Below are positions 48,588 to 57,099 of a stretch of 64,000 nucleotides of DNA, piece after piece (the stretch's first letter is position 1; each line of letters opens with the position of its first letter). Made by a program: the position numbers and the translations under genes. The stretch comes from Bryobacteraceae bacterium CoA2 C42. Lineage in GTDB: Bacteria > Acidobacteriota > Terriglobia > Bryobacterales > Bryobacteraceae. The stretch lies in contig JAINDL010000096.1 of assembly GCA_019931245.1 (NCBI GenBank), forward strand, positions 1 through 64,000, written 5' to 3'. Below the pieces are notes generated by a model. That model was not told the DNA's origin. It saw only the letters and a list, made by a program, of their open reading frames with translations, and searched no databases.

Positions 48588-49499
48588 TCAAGCCGCCTGC
48601 CTGCAATCGACGCGCTGCAGCGCGTAACAATCCGCCCCCACCCCGTTCCGCCCCGCCTCCGTGCTGAAGGCGCAGCAGAAATCGAGCTGCCGCAGCCGCT
48701 CCACCGCCGCCCCGGTAAACGAGTCCCGCTTCCCGTACGGATAGCTGAACGGCGTCTGCGGCTGCGGCAGCATCCGCAAATCGAGAATCCGCCGGCACTC
48801 CGCCAGGTCCCGCTCCATCTCCGCCGCCGGCATCGCCGCCAGCGCCTCGTGCCGGTGCGTATGTCCCCCCAGCACCATCCCGCCCATCTGCATCCGCCGC
48901 GCCTCCTCCCAGCTCACGTACAACTCCCGGGCAAACGCCGCCTCCGCGCCAAACTCCTCGGCGAACAGCTCCGCCACCACCGGCTCCCGCGCCGCCGCCG
49001 GCAACCGAAAATTGAACCGGTACTTGAACGCCGCCGCCTCCGGCGTATCCCACGGATAGGTCCGGGCCGCCGCCTCCCCGTCCACGGCCGGCAGCGCCAC
49101 GCCCATCCGCCCCGCCCGTTCGACAAACCGCCGCTGCCACTCGGCCAGCCCCAACTGCGCCGTCAAAAAGTGGTTCTTATGCACCGTCGCCACCACCTGC
49201 TCCTCCATGCAGCCCGTCACCAGGAAGAACAGCCCCTGAATCCCCCGGTCCACCAGCACCGGCGTCACCTCCCGGTAGTGGTCCTTCACCCCATCATCAA
49301 ACGTCAACAAACACAGCGGCCGCCGCCCCCGGTACTCGCCCCGCAGCAGCGCTAGCGCCGATTCGAGCGTCGCCATCTCATAACGGCTCCGCAACGCGTC
49401 CACCTGACGGCAGAACAGATCCGCTTCCAGGCTCTTCAGCGCGGGAAACGGGTTCCGCCCCGCCCCTCGCACATAGTGGTACATCACAACCAACAGCAT
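48588..49499 (-). CDS. Polysaccharide deacetylase (NodB-type) with long insert
   Basis: A 303-residue protein. CLLTFDDG (D68, D69) and GGHTHRHEAL (H213, H217) are the metal and catalytic motifs, and FSYPYGKRD is motif 3. The spacing between the first two motifs is about 140 residues, much longer than usual, so a substrate-specific insert is present. No signal peptide is seen. The ATG at 49499 with AGGAG seven bases upstream is preferred to 49517. Confidence 0.82.
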   Translation of the reverse strand: MLLVVMYHYVRGAGRNPFPALKSLEADLFCRQVDALRSRYEMATLESALALLRGEYRGRRPLCLLTFDDGVKDHYREVTPVLVDRGIQGLFFLVTGCMEEQVVATVHKNHFLTAQLGLAEWQRRFVERAGRMGVALPAVDGEAAARTYPWDTPEAAAFKYRFNFRLPAAAREPVVAELFAEEFGAEAAFARELYVSWEEARRMQMGGMVLGGHTHRHEALAAMPAAEMERDLAECRRILDLRMLPQPQTPFSYPYGKRDSFTGAAVERLRQLDFCCAFSTEAGRNGVGADCYALQRVDCRQAA

Positions 49500-49530
49500 C
49501 GGCTCACTCCTATCCATTCCCACGCCATCC

Positions 49531-50676
49531 CTAATTCGGCCGGTCCTGATCCGAATCCGCCTTCGTCCAGTACCAGGGGCACTCTGGCCCCGCCACGCAC
49601 GCCGGCCGCGCAAACTGCACCAGCATCGCGCTCATAATGCCGCCCCGCTTCCCGTCGAGCGGCTGAAACCGCGTCGGCGCCCACTCCCCGTCCTCCACCG
49701 CCGCCGCTGGCGTCATCCCCCCCTCCGCCAGCAACCGCCCCGTCCGCCCGTGGTAGCCGTAGTAATCAGCCCCCAGCGCCCCGGCCTCCCGCGCCTGGTG
49801 AAGAAACGCCGCCAGTAACTCCCGCCCGTTGTCCTCCGACGCCGGCAGAAACTCCACCAGCCGCGCCATCCGGTCCACCGGCATCCGCCCCTCCACCGTC
49901 TCCCGGTAGATCGTCTCGAGTCGCCAAACGGCCAACCCCGTCCGTTCGCCTGCCGCCACCGTCACCACCCGGTAAGCAAACAGCGGATGGTCGAGGTACC
50001 GCCACCGCAGAAACTCCGCGTCCCGGGCCGCGCCCAGCGTCTCGGCGGCCATGGCCGGCCAGTTCCGCTCGTCCCACTCGGCCGGATCGAACTGCGTCCG
50101 CGCCTCCGCCCGCGCCTCCGGCATCACCCGCGGCTCCAAAGCCGCCGCCAGCGCCGCCGCCCGCTCCGGCTCCCAGTCCGGATGCGCCAGCCCCACCAGC
50201 TGGGCCATCCGCCCGGCCGCCCCCGGAAACACCACCATCTGCCGCGGAATGTCCGCGAGCACCTCGCCCCGCAGCACCCGGTAAATCGCCGCCGTCGCCG
50301 GGTTGATGCCAAAGGCCACCGTAATGTCGTAGGGCTGCTCCTGCCGTCCCGCGCTCGCCCGGAACATACTTAGCAGCTGCAGCGCCGTGGACCCCCGGCG
50401 GTGGTCCGGACGCACAACGTAGTTAGTAATCCAAACGCCCTGCTTACGCTCGCCAAATAAGTTAAACGCAAAGGGAACGCCGCCCAGAATGCCCACCAGT
50501 TCTCCGTCGCTCTCCGCCACGGCCATCGTGCTCCCGCCCCTCGCCGCCCGCCCGAACGACCAACGGTACAGGTCCTCGCGCCGGCAATAGATATGGTTCG
50601 CCGCCCAGTAATCGTTGAGAAACCGGCTCACCTCCGGATACTCCGCCAGGCCCGCGTAACGAAACGCAATACTCAT
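49531..50676 (-). CDS. GNAT-family acyltransferase
   Basis: A 381-residue protein whose first 150 residues form a GNAT domain; NYVVRPDHRRGSTALQLLSM contains the acyl-CoA/acyl-ACP pyrophosphate loop. The rest looks like a second, divergent half. It follows the ACP gene by 3 bp, so it may move an acyl group from the ACP to an amino sugar of the glycan. ATG at 50676 is chosen; a GTG three bases earlier is equally open. Confidence 0.65.
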   Translation of the reverse strand: MSIAFRYAGLAEYPEVSRFLNDYWAANHIYCRREDLYRWSFGRAARGGSTMAVAESDGELVGILGGVPFAFNLFGERKQGVWITNYVVRPDHRRGSTALQLLSMFRASAGRQEQPYDITVAFGINPATAAIYRVLRGEVLADIPRQMVVFPGAAGRMAQLVGLAHPDWEPERAAALAAALEPRVMPEARAEARTQFDPAEWDERNWPAMAAETLGAARDAEFLRWRYLDHPLFAYRVVTVAAGERTGLAVWRLETIYRETVEGRMPVDRMARLVEFLPASEDNGRELLAAFLHQAREAGALGADYYGYHGRTGRLLAEGGMTPAAAVEDGEWAPTRFQPLDGKRGGIMSAMLVQFARPACVAGPECPWYWTKADSDQDRPN

Positions 50677-50679
50677 CAC

Positions 50680-50964
50680 TCAACCCTCCCCTAACTTACC
50701 CGCCACCATCCGCGCAATCCGCGCCATCGAGAGTAACTCCTCCATCTCCTCGGGCGAGAACTGAATGCCCCACTCCTGCTCAAGCGCCAGCACCAGATTC
50801 AGGTGATTCAACGAATCCCAGCTGCCGATCGAGTCCGGCGAACTCTCCTCCGTCAACCCATCAACCGGCACCGCGAACAGATCGGCCGCGATCTGCCGCA
50901 CCCGATCCATCACCGCCAGCAGCCCGTCCTGGTCCACCTCTTCAACAGGCGATCGATTTCCCAT
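50680..50964 (-). CDS. Acyl carrier protein
   Basis: A 94-residue carrier protein with the phosphopantetheine serine S51 in GSWDSLNHLNLVLALEQE and the acidic four-helix pattern of ACPs. It is too diverged and too embedded in the locus to be the fatty-acid ACP. It overlaps the FkbH gene by 23 bp, which suggests that FkbH loads it. A phosphopantetheinyl transferase must come from elsewhere. Confidence 0.88.
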   Translation of the reverse strand: MGNRSPVEEVDQDGLLAVMDRVRQIAADLFAVPVDGLTEESSPDSIGSWDSLNHLNLVLALEQEWGIQFSPEEMEELLSMARIARMVAGKLGEG

Positions 50965-52819
50965 ACTCCCCCTCCCCTCCGAGCGTTGCCCGCATCCAGC
51001 GCGGGCAGACAAGCGAACTGTTCGCCACCTCCAGACGCCACCGCGCCCCCGCTTCGCCCGTCTCCACCAGCGCAAACTCGTGCGCGGCGTAAAACTCCCG
51101 CGCCGGCCCGTTCTTGGCCGTCGGCACAAACCAGCCCTCAATCCACTGCAACCCCAAATGCCGCCCGTAGCGCAGCAGCAGCGCCATCATCGCCGTCTCC
51201 ACGGTCCGCCCGATCACTCGGCAGCTCATCAGCATCGTCTCGATCACGCCTACCCCCGACGCGTGCCGGAACACAATCACCCCCACAATCCCGTTATCCC
51301 CGTAGCGGTCCCGTACCGCCACCTGAAACACGGTCGTCCCCCGCCGCCGCGCCAGTTCATGGATCTCGGCCTCGCTGTAGCGCCGCCCCGTCAGGTTGAA
51401 CTGATTGGTCTTCTGCGTCAACTGCGCCACCCGCTGCTCGTGCGCCGGCTCGACCCGCGTCATCACCACTTCCTGCGCGAGCGATTCATAAAACTCCTCC
51501 ACCGTCCCAAACTGCCGCTGTGCCGTGGCCCGCTCCTTCTGCGCCCGGTACAGTTCGCCCCGCACCCGGTCCTCCTCGCTCACCGCCAGCCGTTCAAACA
51601 CCGGATGCCGCCGCACCGCCGCCGCGTATCCCACCGGCTCCGGCGGCAGTTCAATCACCGTGACCTCGGGCAGCTCCCGCCGCACCCGCTCGCACTCCAC
51701 CGGACTGTCGTCCACCAGCGCCAGCGCCTCCAGCCCCACGTTCAACTCCCTGGCAATCTCCCGCAGATTCGTCGCCTTGTCCTTCCAGTTGATCCGCTTC
51801 GCCGCAAACGCCCCGCTCCGCAGCAACATGCCCGGATGACTGTCGATCGCCCCCACCGCCTCCGCCTCGTCATTCTTGCTGCATACCGCCAGCAGCAGCC
51901 CCCGCCGCGAGAAGTCCACCAAGGTCTGCTGCAGCGCCCGGTAATGCGCCCCCGGATGTTCCAAACCCACTTGAATCCCGTCCGGTCCGTCCTCGCCCAG
52001 CACCCCGCCCCACAGCGTATTGTCGAGGTCCGTCACCACCACCTTCACCCCCCGCCCCGCCAACGGCACCAGATAGCGCAGCCACTCGCTCGCCAGCACC
52101 GGCTGACAGTCGGCCCGCATCGGCAGCCGCACCAGCAGCCACTTCCGCTCATCGTGCCAGTGCACCCGCCCCTGGCTCGCCACCAGCCGGTCATACCCCA
52201 ACACATAGACCCCCGGCCACCGGCCCGCCAGACGCCGCAGCCCCTGATTGATCTCCTGCACCGCCGCCGCCTGCCCCTCTGGAGACTGCCCGTCCAGCAC
52301 CCCCCAACTCGGGTGCACCGGCTCTTCGAGCGAATGCAGAATCAGGTCCGCCCGGCTGAAGCTCCGAAACCGCTCCACCAGCATCGTGTAGTGCTCCACG
52401 ACCTCCGCCACCACCGCCGCCAACCCCGCCCCCGGCGCCCCATCCTCCCACAGGCGCGGCGCGATATCCCGCGTCTGCACCGCCACAATCACCGTGTCCG
52501 GCCGGAACCGGTACAACTCGCTCTCCCCTGCCAGAACCTCCTGCATCGTCGCTCCCAGCGGCCCCACCCCCACCGTCAGTTCCAGCCCCGCCAGCACCCC
52601 GCCCGCCCGCAGCAGCGGCACCAGCGGCTCCACAGTGAACGACCGCAAAAAGTACACCCGCCACGGCCGGCCCGGCAACGCCTCTCGCCAGCGGCCCGCG
52701 CATTCCATCACGTAGTTCGCCGACGCCACCGTTGGCTGCGCCCGCCACATCGCCTCCACGGCCGACCGCGCCTCCCCGTATCGGCCCGCCGCCAAGGCCG
52801 CCTCAATCGACTCTCGCAT
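50942..52819 (-). CDS. FkbH-like HAD-superfamily acyl-loading enzyme
   Basis: A 625-residue protein with an N-terminal SGNH/AT-like region, a HAD phosphatase domain and a C-terminal GNAT-like domain. HAD residues are D264-x-D266 in VVTDLDNTLWGG, CSKND (313-317) and DDSPVE (370-375). In polyketide systems FkbH takes D-1,3-bisphosphoglycerate, removes phosphate and loads glyceryl onto an ACP. The ACP follows directly, and the MaoC gene upstream overlaps by 17 bp. A glyceryl-ACP product is thus likely by analogy; its use in a glycan locus is inferred. Confidence 0.82.
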   Translation of the reverse strand: MRESIEAALAAGRYGEARSAVEAMWRAQPTVASANYVMECAGRWREALPGRPWRVYFLRSFTVEPLVPLLRAGGVLAGLELTVGVGPLGATMQEVLAGESELYRFRPDTVIVAVQTRDIAPRLWEDGAPGAGLAAVVAEVVEHYTMLVERFRSFSRADLILHSLEEPVHPSWGVLDGQSPEGQAAAVQEINQGLRRLAGRWPGVYVLGYDRLVASQGRVHWHDERKWLLVRLPMRADCQPVLASEWLRYLVPLAGRGVKVVVTDLDNTLWGGVLGEDGPDGIQVGLEHPGAHYRALQQTLVDFSRRGLLLAVCSKNDEAEAVGAIDSHPGMLLRSGAFAAKRINWKDKATNLREIARELNVGLEALALVDDSPVECERVRRELPEVTVIELPPEPVGYAAAVRRHPVFERLAVSEEDRVRGELYRAQKERATAQRQFGTVEEFYESLAQEVVMTRVEPAHEQRVAQLTQKTNQFNLTGRRYSEAEIHELARRRGTTVFQVAVRDRYGDNGIVGVIVFRHASGVGVIETMLMSCRVIGRTVETAMMALLLRYGRHLGLQWIEGWFVPTAKNGPAREFYAAHEFALVETGEAGARWRLEVANSSLVCPRWMRATLGGEGEYGKSIAC

Positions 52820-53240
52820 CCCCGCCCTCCCCGGCCAGTTTCACCGTCCCCCGGCCCTCCATCACCGTCGCCCCGTCCTGATTCGTCGCCCGCACCTCCA
52901 CCACCACGCTCCCCGTCCCCTCCGACTTATGCGCAATCCATAGCCGCAAATGCACCGTATCGCCCACAAACACCGGCGCCCGCCACTGAAATCGCTGCTC
53001 GGCCCACAACGCCCCCGGCCCTGGCAGCCGCATCCCGATCAGCGTCGAAACGTAACTGCCAAGCAGCAGCCCGTGCGCCACGCGCCGCCCAAACTCCGTC
53101 GCCCGGGCGAATCCCTCGTCCACGTGCAGCGGGTTGAAGTCCCCGCTCACTTCGGCGAACGCATCCACCTCGGCCGCACCGATCACCTTCGTCAGCACCG
53201 CCTCCTGCCCCACCATCAGACCCGCGAAACGCCCGTTCAT
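52803..53240 (-). CDS. MaoC-like dehydratase/hydratase
   Basis: A 145-residue hot-dog fold protein with the hydratase 2 motif AFAEVSGDFNPLHVDEGFA; D34, N36 and H39 are the expected catalytic positions. It is similar in size to PhaJ-type enoyl hydratases that act on CoA or ACP thioesters. It sits between neuB (ATGA overlap) and fkbH, so it probably processes the ACP-bound acyl group. MaoC-like proteins are not usual in capsule loci. Confidence 0.8.
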   Translation of the reverse strand: MNGRFAGLMVGQEAVLTKVIGAAEVDAFAEVSGDFNPLHVDEGFARATEFGRRVAHGLLLGSYVSTLIGMRLPGPGALWAEQRFQWRAPVFVGDTVHLRLWIAHKSEGTGSVVVEVRATNQDGATVMEGRGTVKLAGEGGDARVD

Positions 53241-54283
53241 GCTCGCCCCTGCAACTCCCGCTGCACCGGCGCGGCGAAATCCTCCTCGACCAAAAACTGA
53301 CCCCGGCTTACCGCCCGCGCCAGCCGCTGCCCCACCACACGCCCCAACAATTCCGCCGGCAGCCCCGTCCCCGGCTTCCGCAAACCCAGATGCCAGTCGT
53401 TCAACACCGTTCCCGCCGGCAGGTCCGCCTCCGCCACAATGCTCTTCGTAAACAGCCGCCGCAAATCCCGCAGCTCCCGGCTCATCAGGTCCTTGTCCAC
53501 CGGGTTCGCCATCGCTGTCTCAAGAAACCGCACACCGTCCACCAACTGCCGCAGCTCCTCCGTCGTCAACGAACTCGCCACGTCCGGGCCAAAACACTCC
53601 CGGCTAAAAGTCACGTGCACCTCCACCACCTCCGCCCCCAGCGCCACCGCCGCCAGCGAGGGATAAATCGTCCCGGAATGGTCTGATAACCCCACCGCGC
53701 ACCCGTACCGCCGCCGGAACTCCCCAAGCACATTCACCCCCACCTTCGCCGCCGGACACGGATACACCGACGTGCACTGCAGCAGCACATACGGCAGCCG
53801 CTCCCGCTCCAATCGCTCCACGGCCCCGTCGATCTCCGGCCACGAACTCATCCCCGTCGAAACATAAACCGGCAGCCCCGTCTCCGCCATCAGCGGAAAC
53901 AACTGCGGATTGCCGATCTCGCCCGAAGCCACCTTCCAGGCGTCCACGCCCACGCGCCGCAGCATCTCGACGGCGCGCTTGGAAAACGGCGAGCTCAAAA
54001 ACCGCAGCCCCTTGCTCACCGCGTGGTCCCGCAGCTCCTTCCACTGCGTCTCGCTGAACTCCATCCGCTGCCAGTAGTCGTAGCGCGTGGCGTCCTGCCG
54101 GCTGAAGCGCACCCGCCACGTCTCGTAGCTCGAACTTTCGGCGTCGGCATAGTGCGTCTGAAACTTGATGGCATCCGCGCCCGCCCGCGCGGCCGCGTCA
54201 ATATAGGCGTGCCCCGTGCCCAGGCTGCCATCGTGCGCCTGCGCCACCTCCGCCATCAGCAAACATGCTGCGTTACCCTGCAT
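53237..54283 (-). CDS. neuB: Nonulosonic acid (N-acetylneuraminate-type) synthase
   Basis: A 348-residue protein with the NeuB barrel (LMAEVAQAHDGSLG, ADAIKFQTHYAD, WKVASGEIGN, GLSDHSG) and a C-terminal SAF/antifreeze-like domain (ADLPAGTVLNDWHLGLRKPG). It condenses phosphoenolpyruvate with an N-acylmannosamine-type sugar. The start has GGAGGG four bases upstream. NeuB, PseI and LegI share this architecture; the type cannot be fixed by eye. Confidence 0.9.
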   Translation of the reverse strand: MQGNAACLLMAEVAQAHDGSLGTGHAYIDAAARAGADAIKFQTHYADAESSSYETWRVRFSRQDATRYDYWQRMEFSETQWKELRDHAVSKGLRFLSSPFSKRAVEMLRRVGVDAWKVASGEIGNPQLFPLMAETGLPVYVSTGMSSWPEIDGAVERLERERLPYVLLQCTSVYPCPAAKVGVNVLGEFRRRYGCAVGLSDHSGTIYPSLAAVALGAEVVEVHVTFSRECFGPDVASSLTTEELRQLVDGVRFLETAMANPVDKDLMSRELRDLRRLFTKSIVAEADLPAGTVLNDWHLGLRKPGTGLPAELLGRVVGQRLARAVSRGQFLVEEDFAAPVQRELQGRA

Positions 54284-54295
54284 CTTCCCTCCGCC

Positions 54296-55135
54296 TCACA
54301 CCACATCCGCGAAACTCTTTTCCATCCGCCGGAACACAAATGCCCCGCTCGCCAGCAGCAGCAGCGCCACTGTCGCCGAAACCCCCAGCATCGGCCCCGG
54401 CGCCGTATCGGTCCCCAGCAGCGCCCACCGGAACCCCTCCACCACCCCCACCATCGGATTCAGCGCATACACCGGCCGCCAAACCTCCGGCAGCAGACTG
54501 CTCGGGTACGCAATTGGCGTCAAAAACATCCAGAACTGCGTCACAAAAGGCACCACATACTTCACGTCCCGGAACTTCACGTTCAACGCCGAAAGCCACA
54601 AACCCACCCCCAGCGCCGTCACCAGCGCCAGCAGCAGCAGCAGCGGCAGCCACACAATCTGCCAGCCCGGCCGCACGCCGTAATAGAACATCATCAGCAG
54701 CAGCACCCCGAACGCCAGCGCGAAATCCACCACCCCGCCCGCCACCGTGCCCACCGGAATCGCCAGCCGCGGAAAGTACACCTTCCGGATCAGATTCGCA
54801 CTCCCCACCAGGCTGTCCGACGCCTGGCTCAAACCCTGGGCAAAGAACGTCCACGGCACCAGCGCCGCGTAGGCAAACACCGGATACGGCAGCCCGTCGG
54901 ACTGCATCTTGGCCAGCCGGCCAAAGAACAGGCTGAACACCAGCATGGTGAAAAACGGCTGGATGATCGCCCACGCCGCCCCCAGCGCCGTCTGCTTGTA
55001 GCGCACTTTAATGTCGCGCCAGATCAGAAAATACAGCAGCTCCCGGTAGGCGTACAGCTCTTTCAGCTGCAGCGAAACCCAGCCCTGGCTGGGCGCAATC
55101 CGCAATACCGGCAATGATGAAATCGCTTCGCTCAA
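54296..55135 (-). CDS. wzm: Polysaccharide ABC transporter permease
   Basis: A 279-residue ABC-2-type permease with six membrane segments (first at about 35-55). YFLIWRDIKVRYKQTALGA and PFFTMLVFSLFFGRLAKM are typical of Wzm/TagG proteins. It pairs with the Wzt ATPase for export of the lipid-linked glycan. The start is TTG at 55135, supported by a strong AAGGAG seven bases upstream; no ATG is suitably placed. Confidence 0.9.
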   Translation of the reverse strand: MSEAISSLPVLRIAPSQGWVSLQLKELYAYRELLYFLIWRDIKVRYKQTALGAAWAIIQPFFTMLVFSLFFGRLAKMQSDGLPYPVFAYAALVPWTFFAQGLSQASDSLVGSANLIRKVYFPRLAIPVGTVAGGVVDFALAFGVLLLMMFYYGVRPGWQIVWLPLLLLLALVTALGVGLWLSALNVKFRDVKYVVPFVTQFWMFLTPIAYPSSLLPEVWRPVYALNPMVGVVEGFRWALLGTDTAPGPMLGVSATVALLLLASGAFVFRRMEKSFADVV

Positions 55136-55142
55136 CGCTGTT

Positions 55143-55148
55143 CTCCTT
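55143..55148 (-). promoter_or_regulatory. Shine-Dalgarno that decides a TTG start
   Basis: AAGGAG, seven bases before the TTG of the permease gene. Its first bases are part of the TAA stop of the dehydratase gene, so ribosomes ending there can restart directly. Confidence 0.7.
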
Positions 55149-57066
55149 ACGCCGGGTGCCCATGCCGCGCCTCGGCCAAAATCTCGCTATACCGCCCCGA
55201 AGGCTGATACTCCGGCACCAGATCCTTCAACAAACCCAGCAGCTGCGCCTCGTCCCGCCGCGCAATCGCCCCCCGCACCTGCTCCATCCACTCCCGCAGC
55301 CGCCCCCGCGCCAGCCGCTGCCCCCGGTAGATCTTGATCTTGTTGTGGTGCGTCGGCTGAAAATCTTCGCCCGCCGCCGTCAGCTCTTCATAGAGCTTCT
55401 CGCCCGGCCGCAGCCCCGTGAACCGGATCTCAATATCCACGCCCGGCGTCTTACCCGACAGCCGCGCCATGTTCCGCGCCAGATCGACTATCTTCACCGG
55501 CTCCCCCATGTCGAGCACGAAGATCTCGCCCCCCTTGCCCATGGCCGACGCCTGCAGCACCAACTGCACCGCCTCGGGAATCGTCATGAAGTAGCGCTGC
55601 ATCTCCGGATGCGTCACCGTAATCGGCCCCCCGGCCGCAATCTGCTTTCGAAACAGCGGAATGACGCTCCCGTTGCTCCCCAGCACGTTGCCAAATCGTA
55701 CCGCCACATACTCCGTCCGACCCTCCTGCGTCGCCCGCGCGGTCACCAGCAGTTCGGCCGCCCGCTTGGTCAAACCCATGATGTTGGTCGGGTTGACGGC
55801 CTTATCGGTCGATATCATCAGAAACCGCGCGACCCCGTGCCGCGCCGCGGCCTCCACTAAGTTGTAAGTGCCGATCACGTTATTCCGCACGGCCTCAAAC
55901 AGATGGCACTCCATCATCGGAACGTGCTTGTACGCCGCCGCGTGAACCATCACCTCCACCCCGTGCTCCCGCACCAGCTCATCCAGCCGCTGCGCGTCGC
56001 AGATGTCCGCCACCGCCGGCGCCACCCGCTCCCCCGGCAAGCGCTCGAGCAGCTCGAGATGAATCCGGAACAGATCGCTCTCGGCCTGGTCCAGCAGAAC
56101 CAGCCGCCGAGGCCCGTACCCCGCCACCTGCCGGCAGATCTCCGACCCAATCGATCCCCCCGCCCCCGTCACCAGGACACACCGCCCCTCTACCTGCTCC
56201 CGGATCATCGCCTCGTCCAGTTCCACCGGCTCCCGCCCCAGCAGATCCACCACCGCCACTTCTCGCACCCGGCTCATCAGCACCCGGCCCGTCAGCAACT
56301 CCCCCACCCCGGGCATCGTCTGGACCGCCACCCCCGCCGCCCGGCAGTTCGCCACCGCCTCCCGCATCTGCTCCGCCCTCGCCGAAGGCATCGCAATCAG
56401 AATCTCCGCCACCGGCCGGTGCGACCGCCGCGCCAGGTCCACCAACAGCGCCGCCTCCCGCCCCGTACCCAGCACCGTCGCCCCCGCCAGCGTCGCACCC
56501 TGCTTGGCCGGCGAATCATCGAGCAGCCCCACCACCTGATACCCCAGCGATGGATTCGACCGAATCTCCTTGGCAATCGCCAAACCCGCCTGCCCCGCCC
56601 CGTAAATCAACACCCCCTTCGCCGGACCCCGCGCCTGCCACTCCCGCGCCAAACCCTCCCGGTACAGCCGCACCGAAAACCGCAGCCCCGCCGTCGCCAG
56701 AAAACACAACAGAAAATCGATCCCCAGAATCGACCGCGGGAACCCCGCCCCCAGCCCCCATACCGCCACTCCCGCCAGCGCCGCCGACGCCAGCACGTTC
56801 GTCCCCAGCAGCCGCCGCAAATCCACCAGCCCCGCGTACTGCCATCCCCCCCGGTCATGCCGCCGCAGCACAAACACCGGCAGCTTCACCACCACCGCCA
56901 GCCACACCGCCATCGACAACACCGGCGCTGCCTCCCGCGGCAGCGAATACTCAAAACGCAGCAGGAACGCCAGCACCATGGCAACCACAATCAGCAACCC
57001 GTGCAAACCCGCCAGCAATAGCCGCCGGTGCACCCGTACCAACCGCATCATTCCGCTCTTTTTCAT
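55147..57066 (-). CDS. Membrane-bound nucleotide-sugar 4,6-dehydratase (WbpM/CapD/PglF type)
   Basis: A 639-residue protein with four N-terminal membrane helices, a first Rossmann-like domain (GAGQAGLAIAKEI) and a C-terminal SDR domain. VLVTGAGGSIGSEICRQV binds NAD, and STDKAVNPTNIMGLTKRAAE is the modified catalytic triad region of this family, with Met in the usual Tyr place. It converts UDP-GlcNAc to the 4-keto-6-deoxy sugar. The aminotransferase directly upstream should take the product. Confidence 0.9.
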   Translation of the reverse strand: MKKSGMMRLVRVHRRLLLAGLHGLLIVVAMVLAFLLRFEYSLPREAAPVLSMAVWLAVVVKLPVFVLRRHDRGGWQYAGLVDLRRLLGTNVLASAALAGVAVWGLGAGFPRSILGIDFLLCFLATAGLRFSVRLYREGLAREWQARGPAKGVLIYGAGQAGLAIAKEIRSNPSLGYQVVGLLDDSPAKQGATLAGATVLGTGREAALLVDLARRSHRPVAEILIAMPSARAEQMREAVANCRAAGVAVQTMPGVGELLTGRVLMSRVREVAVVDLLGREPVELDEAMIREQVEGRCVLVTGAGGSIGSEICRQVAGYGPRRLVLLDQAESDLFRIHLELLERLPGERVAPAVADICDAQRLDELVREHGVEVMVHAAAYKHVPMMECHLFEAVRNNVIGTYNLVEAAARHGVARFLMISTDKAVNPTNIMGLTKRAAELLVTARATQEGRTEYVAVRFGNVLGSNGSVIPLFRKQIAAGGPITVTHPEMQRYFMTIPEAVQLVLQASAMGKGGEIFVLDMGEPVKIVDLARNMARLSGKTPGVDIEIRFTGLRPGEKLYEELTAAGEDFQPTHHNKIKIYRGQRLARGRLREWMEQVRGAIARRDEAQLLGLLKDLVPEYQPSGRYSEILAEARHGHPA

Positions 57067-57099
57067 GGTTCGCCCCCTGCCCGTCCATCGCCCGGCCGC

